Shown: piece after piece, positions 48,764 to 62,034 of the stretch
Layout: the number at the start of each line of letters is the position of its first letter
Numbering within the stretch: the first letter of the stretch is position 1
Assembly (NCBI GenBank): GCA_008694505.1
Contig: VZDJ01007753.1
Span: 22,657,800-22,721,799, forward strand
Reading direction: 5' to 3'
Source of the DNA: Cyanoderma ruficeps
Lineage: Eukaryota > Chordata > Aves > Passeriformes > Timaliidae
Length of the DNA stretch: 64,000 nucleotides
Program-made: the position numbers and the translations under genes
Notes under the pieces: model-generated
Told to the model about the DNA's origin: nothing
What the model saw: the letters and a program-made list of their open reading frames with translations, nothing else
Databases searched by the model: none

Positions 48764-51700
48764 TATCATAGTAGAAAAATTTTACCATCAGTCTGTAGAG
48801 ATAGTCAAGTATTTTGGAGTTCGAGGAGATGTCTGTGTTGAAATATCAGTCTACTACCCTGAAGTGTTAAATTAAATTTGAGTACATGTCATTCAAAATC
48901 ATTTATTTGAGATCCTCTCATATCATTGAGATGGAGATAACAAATGGATTAACTGTATTTTTGGTAACTGGGAAGCACATCTAATTTTTTCTGACATCTT
49001 ATTTAAATCTCAAGTTTGCAGCAACTAAAAGTTATAATTATCCTATAAAAAAGACTTCACACACAGGACTTAAACCTGAAATGCAAATATGCAGCAAATC
49101 ATACTTTAGTATGAATGTGTGTCTGATGTAGTCCAGCAGAGGAATGTTGTGGAAAAAAGACTACCTAGACTCAAGAAAAAGCAGGAATTCTGCATAACCC
49201 CATTGATTCCAAAGTTGGTTAATGCGACCCAAGAAGCGGGAAAGGCTAAATATGGATCTTTCTCTTCATAAGGTTTTGCCCCACTGAAATCCAAATCATT
49301 CCACCCACTACACCAGCACTGGCAAGAGCAATAGCTCTATCACTTTCTGCTGGCTTCAAGAAAAGCATGCTTTCATATGTCTATTTTATCTCATTTATAA
49401 TTTGCATTTCCCTTTGTCAAAGTGAGTGGATTAAGTCCCACATGTGCTAATTTTAATATATTTGTTCTTTTCTTCTTTCTGTGAGCAATGAAGACCTCCT
49501 CTGGGCGTTAGAGTTGAAAATCAATTCCTCTGAAATAATTTTAATTTCTCTGTATTTATCATGAAATCAATGAAACAGAATTTGTCTCATTTGTCTCATA
49601 TACACAGCAATCAGAAGATCACGAAAGTGCATTTATGAGATTTTTCCAAATTGAATCCCTATACAAATAAGTCATATGTAGGCATCACTGACCTGTATAT
49701 TTTCCAAACTCTACCATGGAGGTATAAAGTAATTCTACTGGCTAATATCTAACCAAAATGTAGTAATATCCAAATGTATTTCTCCAGTCTTTATTCATAA
49801 TGTCACAATTTTTTCCGTTATGTTAATTTTTAAAACATCAGTAATTGCAAACTATTTATCTTATATTACGCCTTTCACTACAGTGGACAGTCATTTCTGT
49901 TCCTAAAGAGATCCTCACTCCACAGAGAAATATCAGAAATAATTAAGAAGACTTCTACATATCAATGATAGAGAAGACATCTATGTTCTGAAAGGTGAAA
50001 CAGCTTACTTAATATTTACAGTTGAGTATGACATCAGACAGAAGGGTAGCACTGATTGATTGTAATGGCAAGCAGCTGAGCATGCGTATTGATTTAAGGG
50101 GTCGGTTACTTCACAAATGGCAAAGACCATTAATACACTAAAATCATAATAGTGATGATATGAAGAATAAAAAGTGACCTTGCATTTAAATCCTCTTCTT
50201 CCAGGTAAAATGAAAGGCTCTCTGAATGGGAATGTACTCTCAGGTGAAACTTTTTAAGCATCATTATTATTTCTTGCTCTTTATTACACAGCAAAATCTC
50301 AAGAGTCATCCAAAATACAGAAGTCTTCATTAAGATCTCATAAATTAATTTATTAAAATAAGAGTTTAAGAGGTAAGTAAGAAAGAAAGAAAATTTTAGA
50401 TGTTTTATTGACTTTAATATTTTAGGTTTAATGAAATAATTATAAAATGGAAATCATAATGAAGTGAATTTTCACCTAGTGTTACTGAAGTCTTTCTAAT
50501 ATGGTCCCAGAAATTCTTCCCCTTCCCTTTTGACTAATCAGATTTTAAAAAAAAGTAGAAAGTGGATAAAAGGAAAGCGGGCAGGAAAAATGGAGCAAAG
50601 AAAGGTAAGTAAATGAAGATTATTAGAAAGAGAGATGAAGAATGGACAATGTCCTTTTTTGATCCCTCACCTTCCTTCTTAGAAGGAAGAGATCTGTTTA
50701 GATCATTTTCTTGTTAACTAAAATTATAGTGAAGATCTTCTGGAATTTATATTTCTTTAGGAGATGCCAGTGATTTTTTTGTCATTGATTTAATTTCATT
50801 ATATTTTCCACGTTACAAAAGGCTACAAGTAAAAACCTGAAAATTATTTTTTCTGCATCTTTTCAAGTATTCCATGTACAACATTTTTGAGTTGTCAATT
50901 ATTTGTGTGTTTGTGTAGGGCTGACCAAAATTCTGACCCTTACTAGTACCAGCAGACCACACCACAGAATTAAGTCTAAACATCCATAAAGTCAGAAAAA
51001 GTATATGAATTTTTCTTCACTAAGTCATATTTGAGTAGTAGTGAGACTATTTGAGAATACATGGACGTGACAGCTTTTTACTCAGGAGAACTCAGGCAAT
51101 CCTGAATTTTTAAACTAACTCTTGTATCATCAAATGAATAGCTTATTTCATGCACTGCATGAAGCAAAAAATGACCAACAATTTGAGAACCAGTATTCTT
51201 TGACAGAATCTCTGACCAGAAAACCAATATACTTTTCTATCAACTGAAGAAGACAAATTCACCTTTTGCAGTCAAACAAGTTTTTGTTATCTATAGAATT
51301 TTCTGTAAATGGAAATAGAAATGTCTCCACGTTTTATCAGCTGCACTGAAGCTTATAGAATAAAACATCATGACTTAAGAACATAGAGAACTCTGGTTTC
51401 AGAGTTAGAAATACTACTAACAACAATATCTCCAGGAAAGCATCACATAATTTAGGGAGTGACTAAACAGCAACTTTATATTGAGATAGGAAATATTCTC
51501 AGCCTGCCACTAGCTCCTACAGAGTGAAGCAGAAGTTGCTCTACCATCAGATTCAGGAGCCCCACAGACCAAAATTAAGATGTTGTTTTATACAGTTGGC
51601 ATTCTCAAGCAACACTGAACCTGTTTTGTAAGGGTGTGAACAGAATCTTTGCTTCCACATGGTAAATCCCTTGTTGTAGGCCAGGAGCAGAGGAATGTGC

Positions 51701-51882
51701 TGTATTCCATACTGGAGTCAGCAGTGTCGGCACCCCTAGCAGGCAGCAGTGGTGTGGCCAGCTTAGGAAAGCTTTAAGTAATCTATCAAACAAGAAGCTG
51801 ATATATGATAACAGCTGTCAAAGTTGCAATTTAATGTACAGAGAACTGTATCTACTCTTGCAATTACAGTCATAATAAACAG

Positions 51883-51918
51883 AACCACTGGCTCCAGTGG
51901 AGTTATGCCAATTTGAAA
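51883..51918. repeat. Possible old amniote repeat fragment
   Basis: CCACTGGCTCCAGTGGAGTT followed by ATGCCAATTTGA resembles the core of a palindromic amniote repeat of the type CCATTGACTTCAATGGAGTT then ACACCAATTTAC. Short and degenerate; assignment from memory. Confidence 0.3.
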
Positions 51919-52160
51919 TATCAAAGTATATGATACACAGTTACTGTATCATATCAACACATTGATATGTATATTAAGGTAGCTATACATAAATATAAAT
52001 TTTATGTATTAGGACACTCAAGAGAGAGGTGGTTAATTCAGAGGTTGTAGAATCCTTAATCCATCAGGCCATAATATTAAACTGAATAGAACCATCTGTC
52101 AATAATTAGAAAAATACATATTGTTGTCAGCGTGTATGTGCGTTCCTGTGTTTCCTCCAG

Positions 52161-52302
52161 CACCAAGTTTAATGAAGCCAAAGCACTTAAATCAGCAGAC
52201 AGCATCCCGCAGTTAGGAGAGGTCAGAGCTCCTCCTGAATTTTACAAGAAGGCAGCATGTGTGCTGTTACCTCTTGTCCTCTGTGGCAAGTTCAAGTTCT
52301 AG
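52161..52302 (+). other. Exon-like open segment after an acceptor-type sequence
   Basis: GTTCCTGTGTTTCCTCCAG, ending at 52160, is a strong splice-acceptor lookalike. The frame that follows (ACC AAG TTT AAT GAA ...) stays open for 46 codons to a TAG at 52300-52302. The translated residues are well mixed, but I recognise no family. No ATG lies in the frame, no poly(A) signal is close downstream, and a possible donor (GAGGTCAGA, about 52218) is weak. Open stretches of this size are common by chance, so I do not call an exon. Confidence 0.15.
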
Positions 52303-52800
52303 CAGGATCTGAAAACCCTGAACCGATATTGCTCACAGAGGTATTTTGGTAACTGCAGGAAGTTCTGGCTGTTGCCCTCTATGACACATCTTTGAAGAAC
52401 CATGTGCTGCTCACAGACAGTTAATGTTCAGGTGTCAGGAAATACACATTCTGGGAGCAGCCTCAAACTGTAGAGTCACCTTTTCCAGAAAAAGCTAGAT
52501 ATTTAGAAAAGGTTTTGTGTAAGGCCTAAAGTATAACATCAAACAGGCATGGACTCTAGGGAACTAAAAAATAAGCAAGATGGTAACAAAGAAGACAGTA
52601 GTTTAACCTATATTAAAGAGAAAATCTGAAAATCATGGGTACTTTATAGTCTTCCTAGTGTCCATGAATATCCTAGAAAATACAGCTGGAAAAAGAATTT
52701 TCTCTTTCACTCAAAGGGGCTTAAGGGCAAGAGAAATAAGATAGAAATACCTTTAATCACAACCAAGAAAGAAAAACAGTGACCTTAGTAAGAAACAAAG

Positions 52801-52835
52801 GACCAGATTCTGGTCTGGTATAAATCATATGTTAG
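52801..52835. repeat. Possible terminal fragment of an old amniote repeat
   Basis: GACCAGATTCTGGTCTGG followed by TATAAATCATATG resembles the end of a common amniote palindromic repeat that I recall as CCAGATTCTGATCTC then TACACTGGTGTAAATCA. Degenerate, and from memory. Confidence 0.3.
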
Positions 52836-55800
52836 ATGCCTGCCCTGGGGTATCCTGTGTCATGAGAGAGAGCTTGAACAGTACCCAGCTCTCTCCCTGT
52901 GTTTGCATGTAACCCCAACTGTATGTCTGTGGAGCATTTTATTGCAGATTTGAACACTGAAAAAATGCTATGTAGAAGGAAATCTGATTTCATAAGGTTT
53001 TGTATGATAAAAATATAGCGTATTCTATAATTTACCTGACCAAAACAATGCCTGTTTTCTACCTACTACTAATGTGATTATCACTTCCTGCCAATACAGC
53101 ATATGCAAAGTAAAAGCCAAAAAAAAATCTGTGAGGATAGAAGGAGTCGAAGTCTTATGTCAGAAACCTGCTTTTTTTGATTTATTTGATTTGACCTTCA
53201 CAAAAACATCAAGCAAGAAAACTATTTTTTTTTACATCAAGTCATTATGGACTGATTGCAGTAGTCTGAAAGAAACAATAATTGATTTCAATAATTAATT
53301 CCTTCTGACTAAAGCAATGTTGCTGTTTATGCACTCTTCCTAAGGCCAAGTAAAAAAGAACTTTTAGCCAGAAGTGCATAAGCAGCAATGTTACTTTAGG
53401 GAGCAGAAGTCCCCTAACATACTGTTGATTTGGGAAAGGCTTTTTTTGCCCCCAGGCTATAAAATTTTTTATATTCTCTCATGTTGCCTCAGGATGACCC
53501 TGAGATTCTCTCAGATTTATAAAACACAGGAAACAAAGTAGTATGCTATTTTGACAGCATAGAAAGAGACACAAAATTTAAAAAGATAGTTTCTAGCAAG
53601 TTGAAAACATTAAAATATACTTCCAAAAATATGTGGAAGCACTGTAAAATTCAACTGAGAGCAGAAATAAAAACATTTCTTTCAATTTTTTTTTTGAGAC
53701 CAGAGTTGTTTTTTACATGTGGTTATCTAAGCAGATTGAGTGCAGAATGAAAAGCAACTTCCCATTATAAATGTTACAACTTTTTTCCTCAGTTTTCATG
53801 GTAGTCACACTGATATTCATGATGCATGGTTTACCAGGAGTCTACCAAGCAAAATTCCTACAAGTCTTACTTTTTTAAAAGAATATCTTGTTTATAACAT
53901 AAACTCTGCCAAACTCATATGAGGGGCTAGCCAATTTCACGCCAAAATTCTTTTGCTCAGCTTTTTTGTATCTTGGCTGTATCATAGCCTGGGTTTCTTT
54001 ACTTGTCTGGAATTTATTGCCTAAATCTGCTGTAATATCAAAGTTTTATTATTGGTGTTACTCCTATAAAAATGACATACCATAATATAAAGCAGTACCT
54101 TATTATTCACATCAATTCCGCATTAACTCCATGCAGGTAAAGAACTTGACCTGGTGTGACTCCACTGGTCCCTTGGTGATCAGATTCCTGCTATATAGAT
54201 CAGAATTAAAGCAAAACTAGACCAGATGTTTTTTACTATTAGATAGACTAGCCCAAAACCAAAATTAGGAAAACACACTGGATCTGATTTACTATCAGTA
54301 TATGATCTGTTGCTGCAGAGGGAGCAATGGATAGTAGAGCAGAGGCAAATGGCAATTTATTAATGCAGACATGGGAGTCCCATACCCTGGCCCCTGACTG
54401 CTCTAAAAATGCTGAACAGAAGGGCCCAGTCTGGTGATGAAAGGTGGTTTTTGACAGTAAAGGCTCAGTAAAAAAACCACAAAATCATTTTAAAAATAGT
54501 GCATGAGAAAGTTCTGGTGGAAATACTTACCACTACAAAAATTGTTTGTCTACAGATATATAAACACATATAATTTCAAACTTTGCCTTGAGTGTTCCCT
54601 TGGAAAGATTAATATACCTGAATCCTTGTGAGAAGCCACCAGAATGCAACATCCATGAGATTCTGTTCTTGAGTAACAGGACCCTTCTTTTTCACTATGC
54701 AAACTGGCTTTGTTAAAAAAGGTGCTCTTCTATTCTTCGTTTTGGATTAAAAAAAGTCTTTCCATAGAATATTCCCATTTGGCATAACTAAATTACAGCA
54801 TGCTCTGAGGCAGACTATTGTAAAAATTTCAGGAATATAAGAGATTTTGTCACAACCTACATATTAAATTATCCTTATGTTCATATAGCAACTGCAACAA
54901 AAGATTCTCAAGGCTTGTTCATAAGCCTTAATTAAGCTCCCCAGAATTCTGTGAGGACAAAGATGATCATTAGAGCTTTTCAAAGCTTTTCAGTCAAATA
55001 TTTTATTCACCAAAAATGTAAATTTAGGTAAACTGACACAGTATGTGGATTCAATTTCACATGCTGGAAACTGTTTGGCTATGGAAAATTGTGTATTGTG
55101 AGACTGTTTTCAAAAATTTGGAATTTAAAGAAAAATATATAAATTTAATTGAAGCTGTTTTGAACAAAATTAATCTGGAGAATTCTTGTTCATCAGGAAA
55201 ATGACAGAGAAGTTAATGGTTATAAAAGCTTATTTATTTTTGCACTGTGATGACTGAAACAAAAAGAAAACCAACCATGTGCTCTATTAATATCTCTGTT
55301 TTGTGCATGACTAAAGGGAAGCCTTAGATATGGTTTTTTGACATGACCAGTCAGGAGCAAAGTGAAGGGTGAAATTAAGTTTTCTTTTAGTAATCTACTG
55401 GTTGGTTTTCTGGTTAGTTTCCTATTGACTCAGAAAGCACTTTCTCCTTCACAGTAGCAAGTATTGGATCCTGAACATTTAGCTTTTTTTTTTTCTCCTT
55501 TAGGGCACGCCAATATCAAAGTCATTTCTGTCAGTGTTAGGTGACTGCAGAGTCATGTTTTTGATTATAGCAGTGGCATGAACTGTCCACCTACCATCTC
55601 AGGAACATTACTGCTTTATTAATAATTTCTCCAGTGTGGAGGTATCACAGAGCCATTTAACCAGAGAGCCTTATTTCTCAGGAATCTGGGTTAAAGAGCT
55701 GATCACAAGTAAGAGTTGCCAGATAGCAGCAGTGATTATAGCAAGTACTGCAAGGTAATTTCAAAACATACACTTAAGGACTCTGCAGCTCTTGTTTAAA

Positions 55801-56999
55801 ATCTGTCTTAGAGCAGATGGGGAATACTCTCTCAGGAGTACATGCTCACTTCTGAAAGTATGACAGGCATTCCCAAGCGCTACTCCTTCTGGGACTCTGC
55901 CTTAGAGCAAGAAAACCCCTAAAGTAAATGGAGGTTGTTGCTCTCCAGTTATGACTCCACTTTGTAGTCATCTGCCTACACACATCTGTGTATTTGAAAC
56001 AGTTCAACACATCTGGGCATTGCTGTGCTCTGCCCTGTGTGCTCACATACAGCCTTGCTGGTCTAGCTGAAATGAGGGGTGTCCAAAGAGGTGCATCAGC
56101 CACCTGTTAGTCCTGGTGAGCTGTCAGTGTCAAGCCACTTCTGTGAACAAGTTTTTATTTCTTTTACATGATATAAATTATGTTCTGTTGCTGTTTTCTT
56201 TCACACATGCTTCCACTGGAAAGTGGAGAAGCGAAGTAGCTTTTGAGGGAATTATGGTAAGAAAGAAGCTGGTGAATCAGTTTTCTGCTTGCCTCCATCA
56301 GTATTCCTCACATAGTCTGTGTCCCACCACACCTGCAAATGAGCAGTAATAACAGCGCAACTGCCAAGCTGCTGACTCTCACCTCATCTATCCCTTTGTC
56401 TCTTCATCCACAATTCATCACACCTCATCTTATTTTTTAATTCAGGTTCACTGAAATTTTTGAAATGTGTTATATCTCTATAATATCATGTCCAAATTTT
56501 GCCCATATTTAATGTAACGTAAATATGCACATTTATGACTGTACATAAATGCAATGTGCATTTTTGTTGCAACACAATATTCAGTAAGAACATTCTACAT
56601 CTGATTAAATCTAAAGAATTCAAAGAGTTGTAATATTAGATGTTAGCAATATATTAGGATAAATACTAGAAAGTTTTTTTTTCCATTTGCGAAACTAGAG
56701 AGATAAGTGTTTCAAAAACATAGATTAGTACATTAGAGGCTTGAGGAGTCAGAGAAGCTACTTAAGGAGATGTTTGCTCCTTGAAAATGAATGAGTGATA
56801 TATTTTCTTCCTGTGCAAACCAACAGTTCTGTAGCCTTGCTTTGCACACCTTTGGAAGTTTAAACAAAGATTAGACAGAGAACTAGAAAGGGGCTTTTTG
56901 CCATTATTGCTGGTGGTGGTATTTTAAGTAAAGTATTCCGGCTGATATTTCCTGACTAAGAGACTCAAATTAAAGAGATTTGCTGACTGTTAGTTCCAT

Positions 57000-57240
57000 T
57001 TCCACATCAGAGGGAGAAGCAGCGTGACAGGCTCCGCATCACAGCAGCACAGTTTTGGCCAGGTTCCAGTTGAACAGGGGCTGACTTAGATCTCAGTGGG
57101 TGGTGGCCATTACACATTTTGGGGAGGCTATTTAAAACTGGCATGTGAACTAGTTCTATCGGAGAGGAGAAAGTACAGGTAGTAAAGTCACCCTGTGACA
57201 TCTGCCCTCCTGATGTGGGTTAACGCAGAGAAATGAAGCT
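57000..57240 (+). other. GC-richer segment with a TATA-like site, origin unknown
   Basis: This stretch is more GC-rich than its flanks and contains GGGGAGGCTATTTAAAACTG with TATTTAAAA at 57129-57137, followed by GTTCTATCGGAGAGG. AATAAA occurs at about 57273. The arrangement recalls a promoter or an LTR U3 region, but I see no termini, target duplication or downstream gene. Confidence 0.2.
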
Positions 57241-57244
57241 CTAT

Positions 57245-60185
57245 CTGAAGCACAGAACCACCCACAAGAGGAAAATAAACTGAAACAAATTGGAGATAAT
57301 TTGATGTTTTTAAAATTGGAACAATTACATCAAGAATTCCTATGTAGTAGGATTTGTAAAGGGCTTCTGCTGTGATCAAGCATTTGGCGAAACAATAAGA
57401 TTCATGCAGATTTTGCCAGAAAGATTATTGCTACCCTTTAAACTGATTAAGGATATCAAGTAAGCCTTTTGACAGGCATTCCTGAAAATTATGATCATTT
57501 CTAGTTAAAAGGAATTCTGGAAATCAAATTTGCCCTAGTTTTCTAGTTCATTAGAAAAATAGCTGGACTCAGCTAGTAGCAGGTGGAATATTTTTAAAAT
57601 ATAAATATTCTTCAATGTATAATGCCTAGAATCATCATCCAATGCAGACCGCCTCTGCTATTTACAACAAGCTACAGGGCCAGGAAGAGTACTGCTGCTT
57701 CACTGGTGGTAGTCAAAATCAAATGTTTCCTAGTCCTGTTGCCACAGAACATTTCAACAGACACACAACACTACAATGAAGTCGCAGAGACATAAAATAA
57801 GCTTTTTTGAATGTGTTGTAATGTTCACTAACATGTACTCCACATTTCTTTGAACTTACTGTGAACTCACTACGAACAGCGGCTGCATAGCAAGAAAAGT
57901 AGTATTGTAAGACAAATTACTGATGATAGCTGCTATCAACCATTAAGGGAAAATACTCTGTCGTAGTTTTACATTGCTCAATGCAGAACAGAAACATAAT
58001 TTTCTTATCAGTACATTATTACTTATAAATTGTACACAAATTTGTCACAAAGGTCTGTGCTAAAATGAAACCAAATGTACTCTTTTATCTTAAAGGAATT
58101 CAAACTCCAGAACTGTAGGTGACAACTGCAACATTTACTGTTAGCAAGTATTGCCACAAAGCACTTGGAGATGAGGAAAGCAGCTGTGGGGCAAAACAAC
58201 TTAATAATTGATTATCGGTAGGGATTTCATTGAAAGAATGAAAAAAATATAGGACATTGCAAAAGAAAAATCAACAAAAAATTCAATAATACACAGGTTC
58301 TTAAAAAGAAGAACCTATTAGAAAGGCACTTTTTAAGTGGAAAAGGCATATTTTTTCTATGAGGATAGCAAGATCAGGCTATTGATAGTACTACTAATAA
58401 AAATGCAACAAAAAGAATTTGGCTAGCTAGCAAATGGACTAACAGACACCATAACATTACTCTAATAACTGATAGCTAATTAGAAAGTAAAGATATCACG
58501 AAGAGCTGAATGTAAGTGGAAGCATGTTAATATAAATATAGACATGCACTTTTCTGCTGAAAATCTAAGCAAATGTGTAAAAATTTAATGACTATCAATG
58601 AATACTTTAACACATGGCCAGTTATGACAGAGCCTAGATTTAACTGCAGTCAACAGCACGATGAAAACTTGTGGTGTGCAGCGTCATCAGCTATCCCTAA
58701 ACAGGACAGATTACTGCTTAAGTAGGCAATAGGAAATAGACATCTCCTGGCCAGATGGTCCTTTCTGGGGAAATACAACACGAACTATGGAAGAGAAGAC
58801 CCTAAAAACTGAATTGGTGAGTACCATTCCACAACAGTGTTAAAATACTTTAAAACATATGATGAAAAAATGACTCAGGTTGCAGAACAAGTGCATAAAC
58901 TGTATGATTAACACTGCTGCACCTTGAGCTTTTCGTGAAATCAGCATAATTTGGTACAAATTTTATCTGCTTATGTGTAAGGCATAAATCTAGTTCCTGT
59001 TCAGCTGTTTTTCGTTTATCTGAGAGTAGCACAAACAAGCGTTCTCTGGGTCTGCAGGCAATTTTCCTTATGGGAGACTTTTTAGAGCCATTGAATCTCC
59101 TGCACAGAGAATCCATTATTTCACTGTTAGTGTTTGCACAGTTTTCTAGAAGTGGACAATTTTGCTGTTTGCAAGTATTGAAACTACAGGGATATGACCT
59201 TATTAATGTCCAATCATACCTGACCACAATCATACTGAAAACCCCTTAGAGTTCATGACACTTCAGTTTTGCTGTACTATCAATATCAGGCTTCAGTTTG
59301 ATGTCATCAAGGCTATTTTCACATTGGTGAAACTACTGAAATTAAAGAAATGGTTGCTACCTATGTATGCAGCAGTAAACATGTTCTCAGTTATGTCCCA
59401 CAGTTGTACTATTGGAGTAGGACTGAACATGCTCATAACCAACAGAGGAGCTTATTTTCCTGGATATTTACTCTTTAAACAGTGAGGCTTATATATCATG
59501 TCAGATACCGTGATGAAATGTGAGCTTTTCTTCCACACAGGAAAGATGACAGGAAACAGTTGTCTAGGATGTACTTTATTGCAGTTTGCACATTCACAGT
59601 GTAATCAATTCTGTACTCTGGATCTCTGGTAAATATATAGAAGATACTAATCTTCAGTCTTTCTTTACACACTTGTTTCTTGTATTTATTATTTACCAAT
59701 TTGGGCTTTCGGGCTATATAACCTTCCCACAACAATTAATTATAGTTTTGAAAATTAATTTGGAATTTGAGACAGGTTATTCTATTTTCCCATATTAAAA
59801 ATAATATCTCATTATAAAAATGTTTTTTCAGCTGATGCTACCAGAAGTTTTGCTGTGTTATTTCAAATTGGCAAAGAATTACAAATGAAATTTTTGCTTC
59901 TGTAAGAAATAAAAGGGCAGGATGACAAACAACGTAGCTCAGAACACCTCCCCTTTCCTCTATCTTCCCCCAGCTTTACGTGTTGAACATGATACCATAT
60001 GATCTGGAATATCTCTGTGATAAACTGAGGTCAGCTGTGTCTCATCCCAATTTCTTGTGCATTCCCAGCCTTCTGGCTGGTGGAGTGAGAAGCAGAAAAG
60101 GCCTTGGCTCTGTGCAAGCCCTGCTCAGCAGTAACAAAAACATCTCCATATTAGCAGCACTGTTTCCAACACAAATGTTTTGGTT
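57245..60185. other. Non-coding AT-rich DNA
   Basis: No supported gene. An 8-bp perfect hairpin (AGGTTCTT at 58295-58302 with AAGAACCT at 58309-58316) is the only local structure noted. The minus-strand frame of 127 codons at 58850-59233 and the plus-strand frame at 59255-59485 have no recognisable domain, promoter or splice context. Confidence 0.55.
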
Positions 60186-60189
60186 TTTT

Positions 60190-60480
60190 AATTTTGTGCA
60201 CAGCACTTGACAGCTGATGGAATTATCTTCAGGTTTCCTTCATTAAACACTGCATGAGTATTTTACATTAAACCTGTTAGCTGTCTCCTGCAATTAGTAT
60301 TGGCTGTTTGCTCAATAGAATACATTGGTGGTTATCAATGATTTCTAATGCTATCTTAATGCTGATATGCTGCAGATACTAATGGCAGACATCAATCACA
60401 GTTCTGGCTGAAATCCCTTCATTTAGCCTTAATAAAGAAAAAGCTAAATTCTTTCCTGTTTAATGATTGAAAAAACAAAC
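60190..60480. promoter_or_regulatory. Candidate conserved non-coding element
   Basis: Free of repeats and rich in developmental-factor words: TGACAGCTG (60208-60216, a TALE/MEIS-type TGACAG overlapping an E-box), CATTAAACAC, CAATTAG, GGTTATCAATGATTTC and ATCAATCA (60391-60398, the reverse complement of the PBX/HOX-type TGATTGAT). Motif presence is seen; enhancer identity is inference. Confidence 0.28.
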
Positions 60481-60489
60481 TTCAATTAT

Positions 60490-62030
60490 CAACCAATATG
60501 TCAAATCTTTTGCTAGTAGTGAATTAAATGAGTCACTGATTAAAATTCAAGAGATAGGTTAGGATTTGGGGTTCCATTGTAGGTATATGTGTTTTTAAGG
60601 AACAGTGAAACAAAAGAAAGTTGACATTGCAAGATTGCAAATACAGAGTAGGCCACCAAAAAAAAAACAGAGAAAAGGATAGCTCCCTTCAGGCAAGTTT
60701 GGTTTTGGTACAAAAGAAGGTTCAGAATAATGAAATTTTTTCTTAGTGTTTATTTATGCTGTGTTCACAAAAAAACAAACTTACTGTGCATTTTTAACAA
60801 ATAAATTTGACTATAGCCAAAAATATATCTCACTAGTCCTCATCAGTGTATCCTTCTGATGAAAGCACAAAAAAAAATTGAAAGCCCTTGAATATTAGCT
60901 AATTAACAGAGCTTGAAGAATCTACCAAAATGTGGTGCTGCATGTTGCCTGTTAGAAAAAAATGTAAGAGATCTGCAATTTTGTCTGCTGGGAAACACCC
61001 CAAAGAAGAGTGAAAGAAAGAAAATTGCTGATGACAGTAAGAAAGGTAATCAAGTGTGGTACTAAAGTCTTAAAATACCAGACGCCTTGAGAAGAACCTG
61101 TTTCTTGAATAAACTCTGAAAAACACCACTAACAACGTCAGGTATGTGAAAACAAAGTTTTAAAAACACTCAAACAAAATGGGTTAGAGAGACTCCAAAA
61201 ACTTGCAGACTCCATAATTTCTGAGACACACAGCTATATGGTATTTTGACTAGCAGACTCCATAATTTCTGAGACACACAGCTATATGGTATTTTGACTA
61301 ATTACGGTATTAGGTAAAACACTTGAATTTTGAAATACTTAGACAAAAGACACATTTTATCACTCTGTGCCAAAGTATGATTGACCGGGTCTTTATTGTA
61401 TATGAAGGATAGATTTTACATTTTTTATGTAGCTAACACTTCATAAGGATTTCTACTGAAATTGATATCTGAGGCCTAAGTGTGCTTGATGTGGAATGCA
61501 TAGAGTATTCATGGATCATTAAACCCCACCAAACATATCAGTTATACTTTTGGATGCCAAAAGTATGTTTTAAGTATATGGAAAATACCTGAACAGTATA
61601 AAAATTGGGAATTTGTCTGCTTTTTCCAGTGGGTCTAATAAAAGACAATATGACCTGCTTTGCTAGTATCTTAATATTATTGTGTCTACAATAATGTCAA
61701 TAGGAATAGTTAAACAGAAATACTGTCATTGTACCTCTCCTGTGAGGATGAAATAGCCAAATATTGACACATATGACATTTTCTTTACATATTTGTGCTT
61801 TGCCCATTTTGAAAATTAAAATATAAACATTCTGGTAAAAAAATCTGTTCTCCCCATCATGCCACAGAGTCAAAGTCTAAATCACTTTTGCTTTGTTTGA
61901 TATGGTGTGTATATGCGTGTATAAAATACACTAAAGGTCTTTGTTTTACTGTATCGTGAAATTAAAAACCATGCAGTCTCTGTAATTACATTGTCCTTTG
62001 CCGTCTCTTTAAAAAAGAAAAAGACTGTGT
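60490..62030. other. Non-coding AT-rich DNA flanking a tandem duplication
   Basis: No gene or named repeat is visible other than the 48-bp duplication at 61205-61300. A run of A occurs at about 60659-60667. Confidence 0.55.
61205..61300 (+). repeat. Exact 48-bp tandem duplication
   Basis: Positions 61205-61252 and 61253-61300 are identical over all 48 bases, beginning GCAGACTCCATAATTTCTGA and ending GGTATTTTGACTA. The flanks (ACTT before, ATTACGG after) do not continue the repeat. The lack of any difference indicates a recent event or an assembly artefact. Confidence 0.95.
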
Positions 62031-62034
62031 TCAA

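Larger units (their letters stand above)
48770..56990. other. Non-coding AT-rich DNA
   Basis: No supported gene. An exon-like segment lies at 52161-52302, and possible old repeat fragments at 51883-51918 and 52801-52835. AGCTTTTCAA/AGCTTTTCAG is tandemly duplicated at 54974-54993. The interval 55846-56105 is more GC-rich with a minus-strand frame of 85 codons and no recognisable domain. Confidence 0.5.

Noticed and set aside
58850..59233. Minus-strand frame of 127 codons
   Set aside because: No recognisable domain, promoter or splice context; its length is compatible with chance in 128 kb of searched strands.
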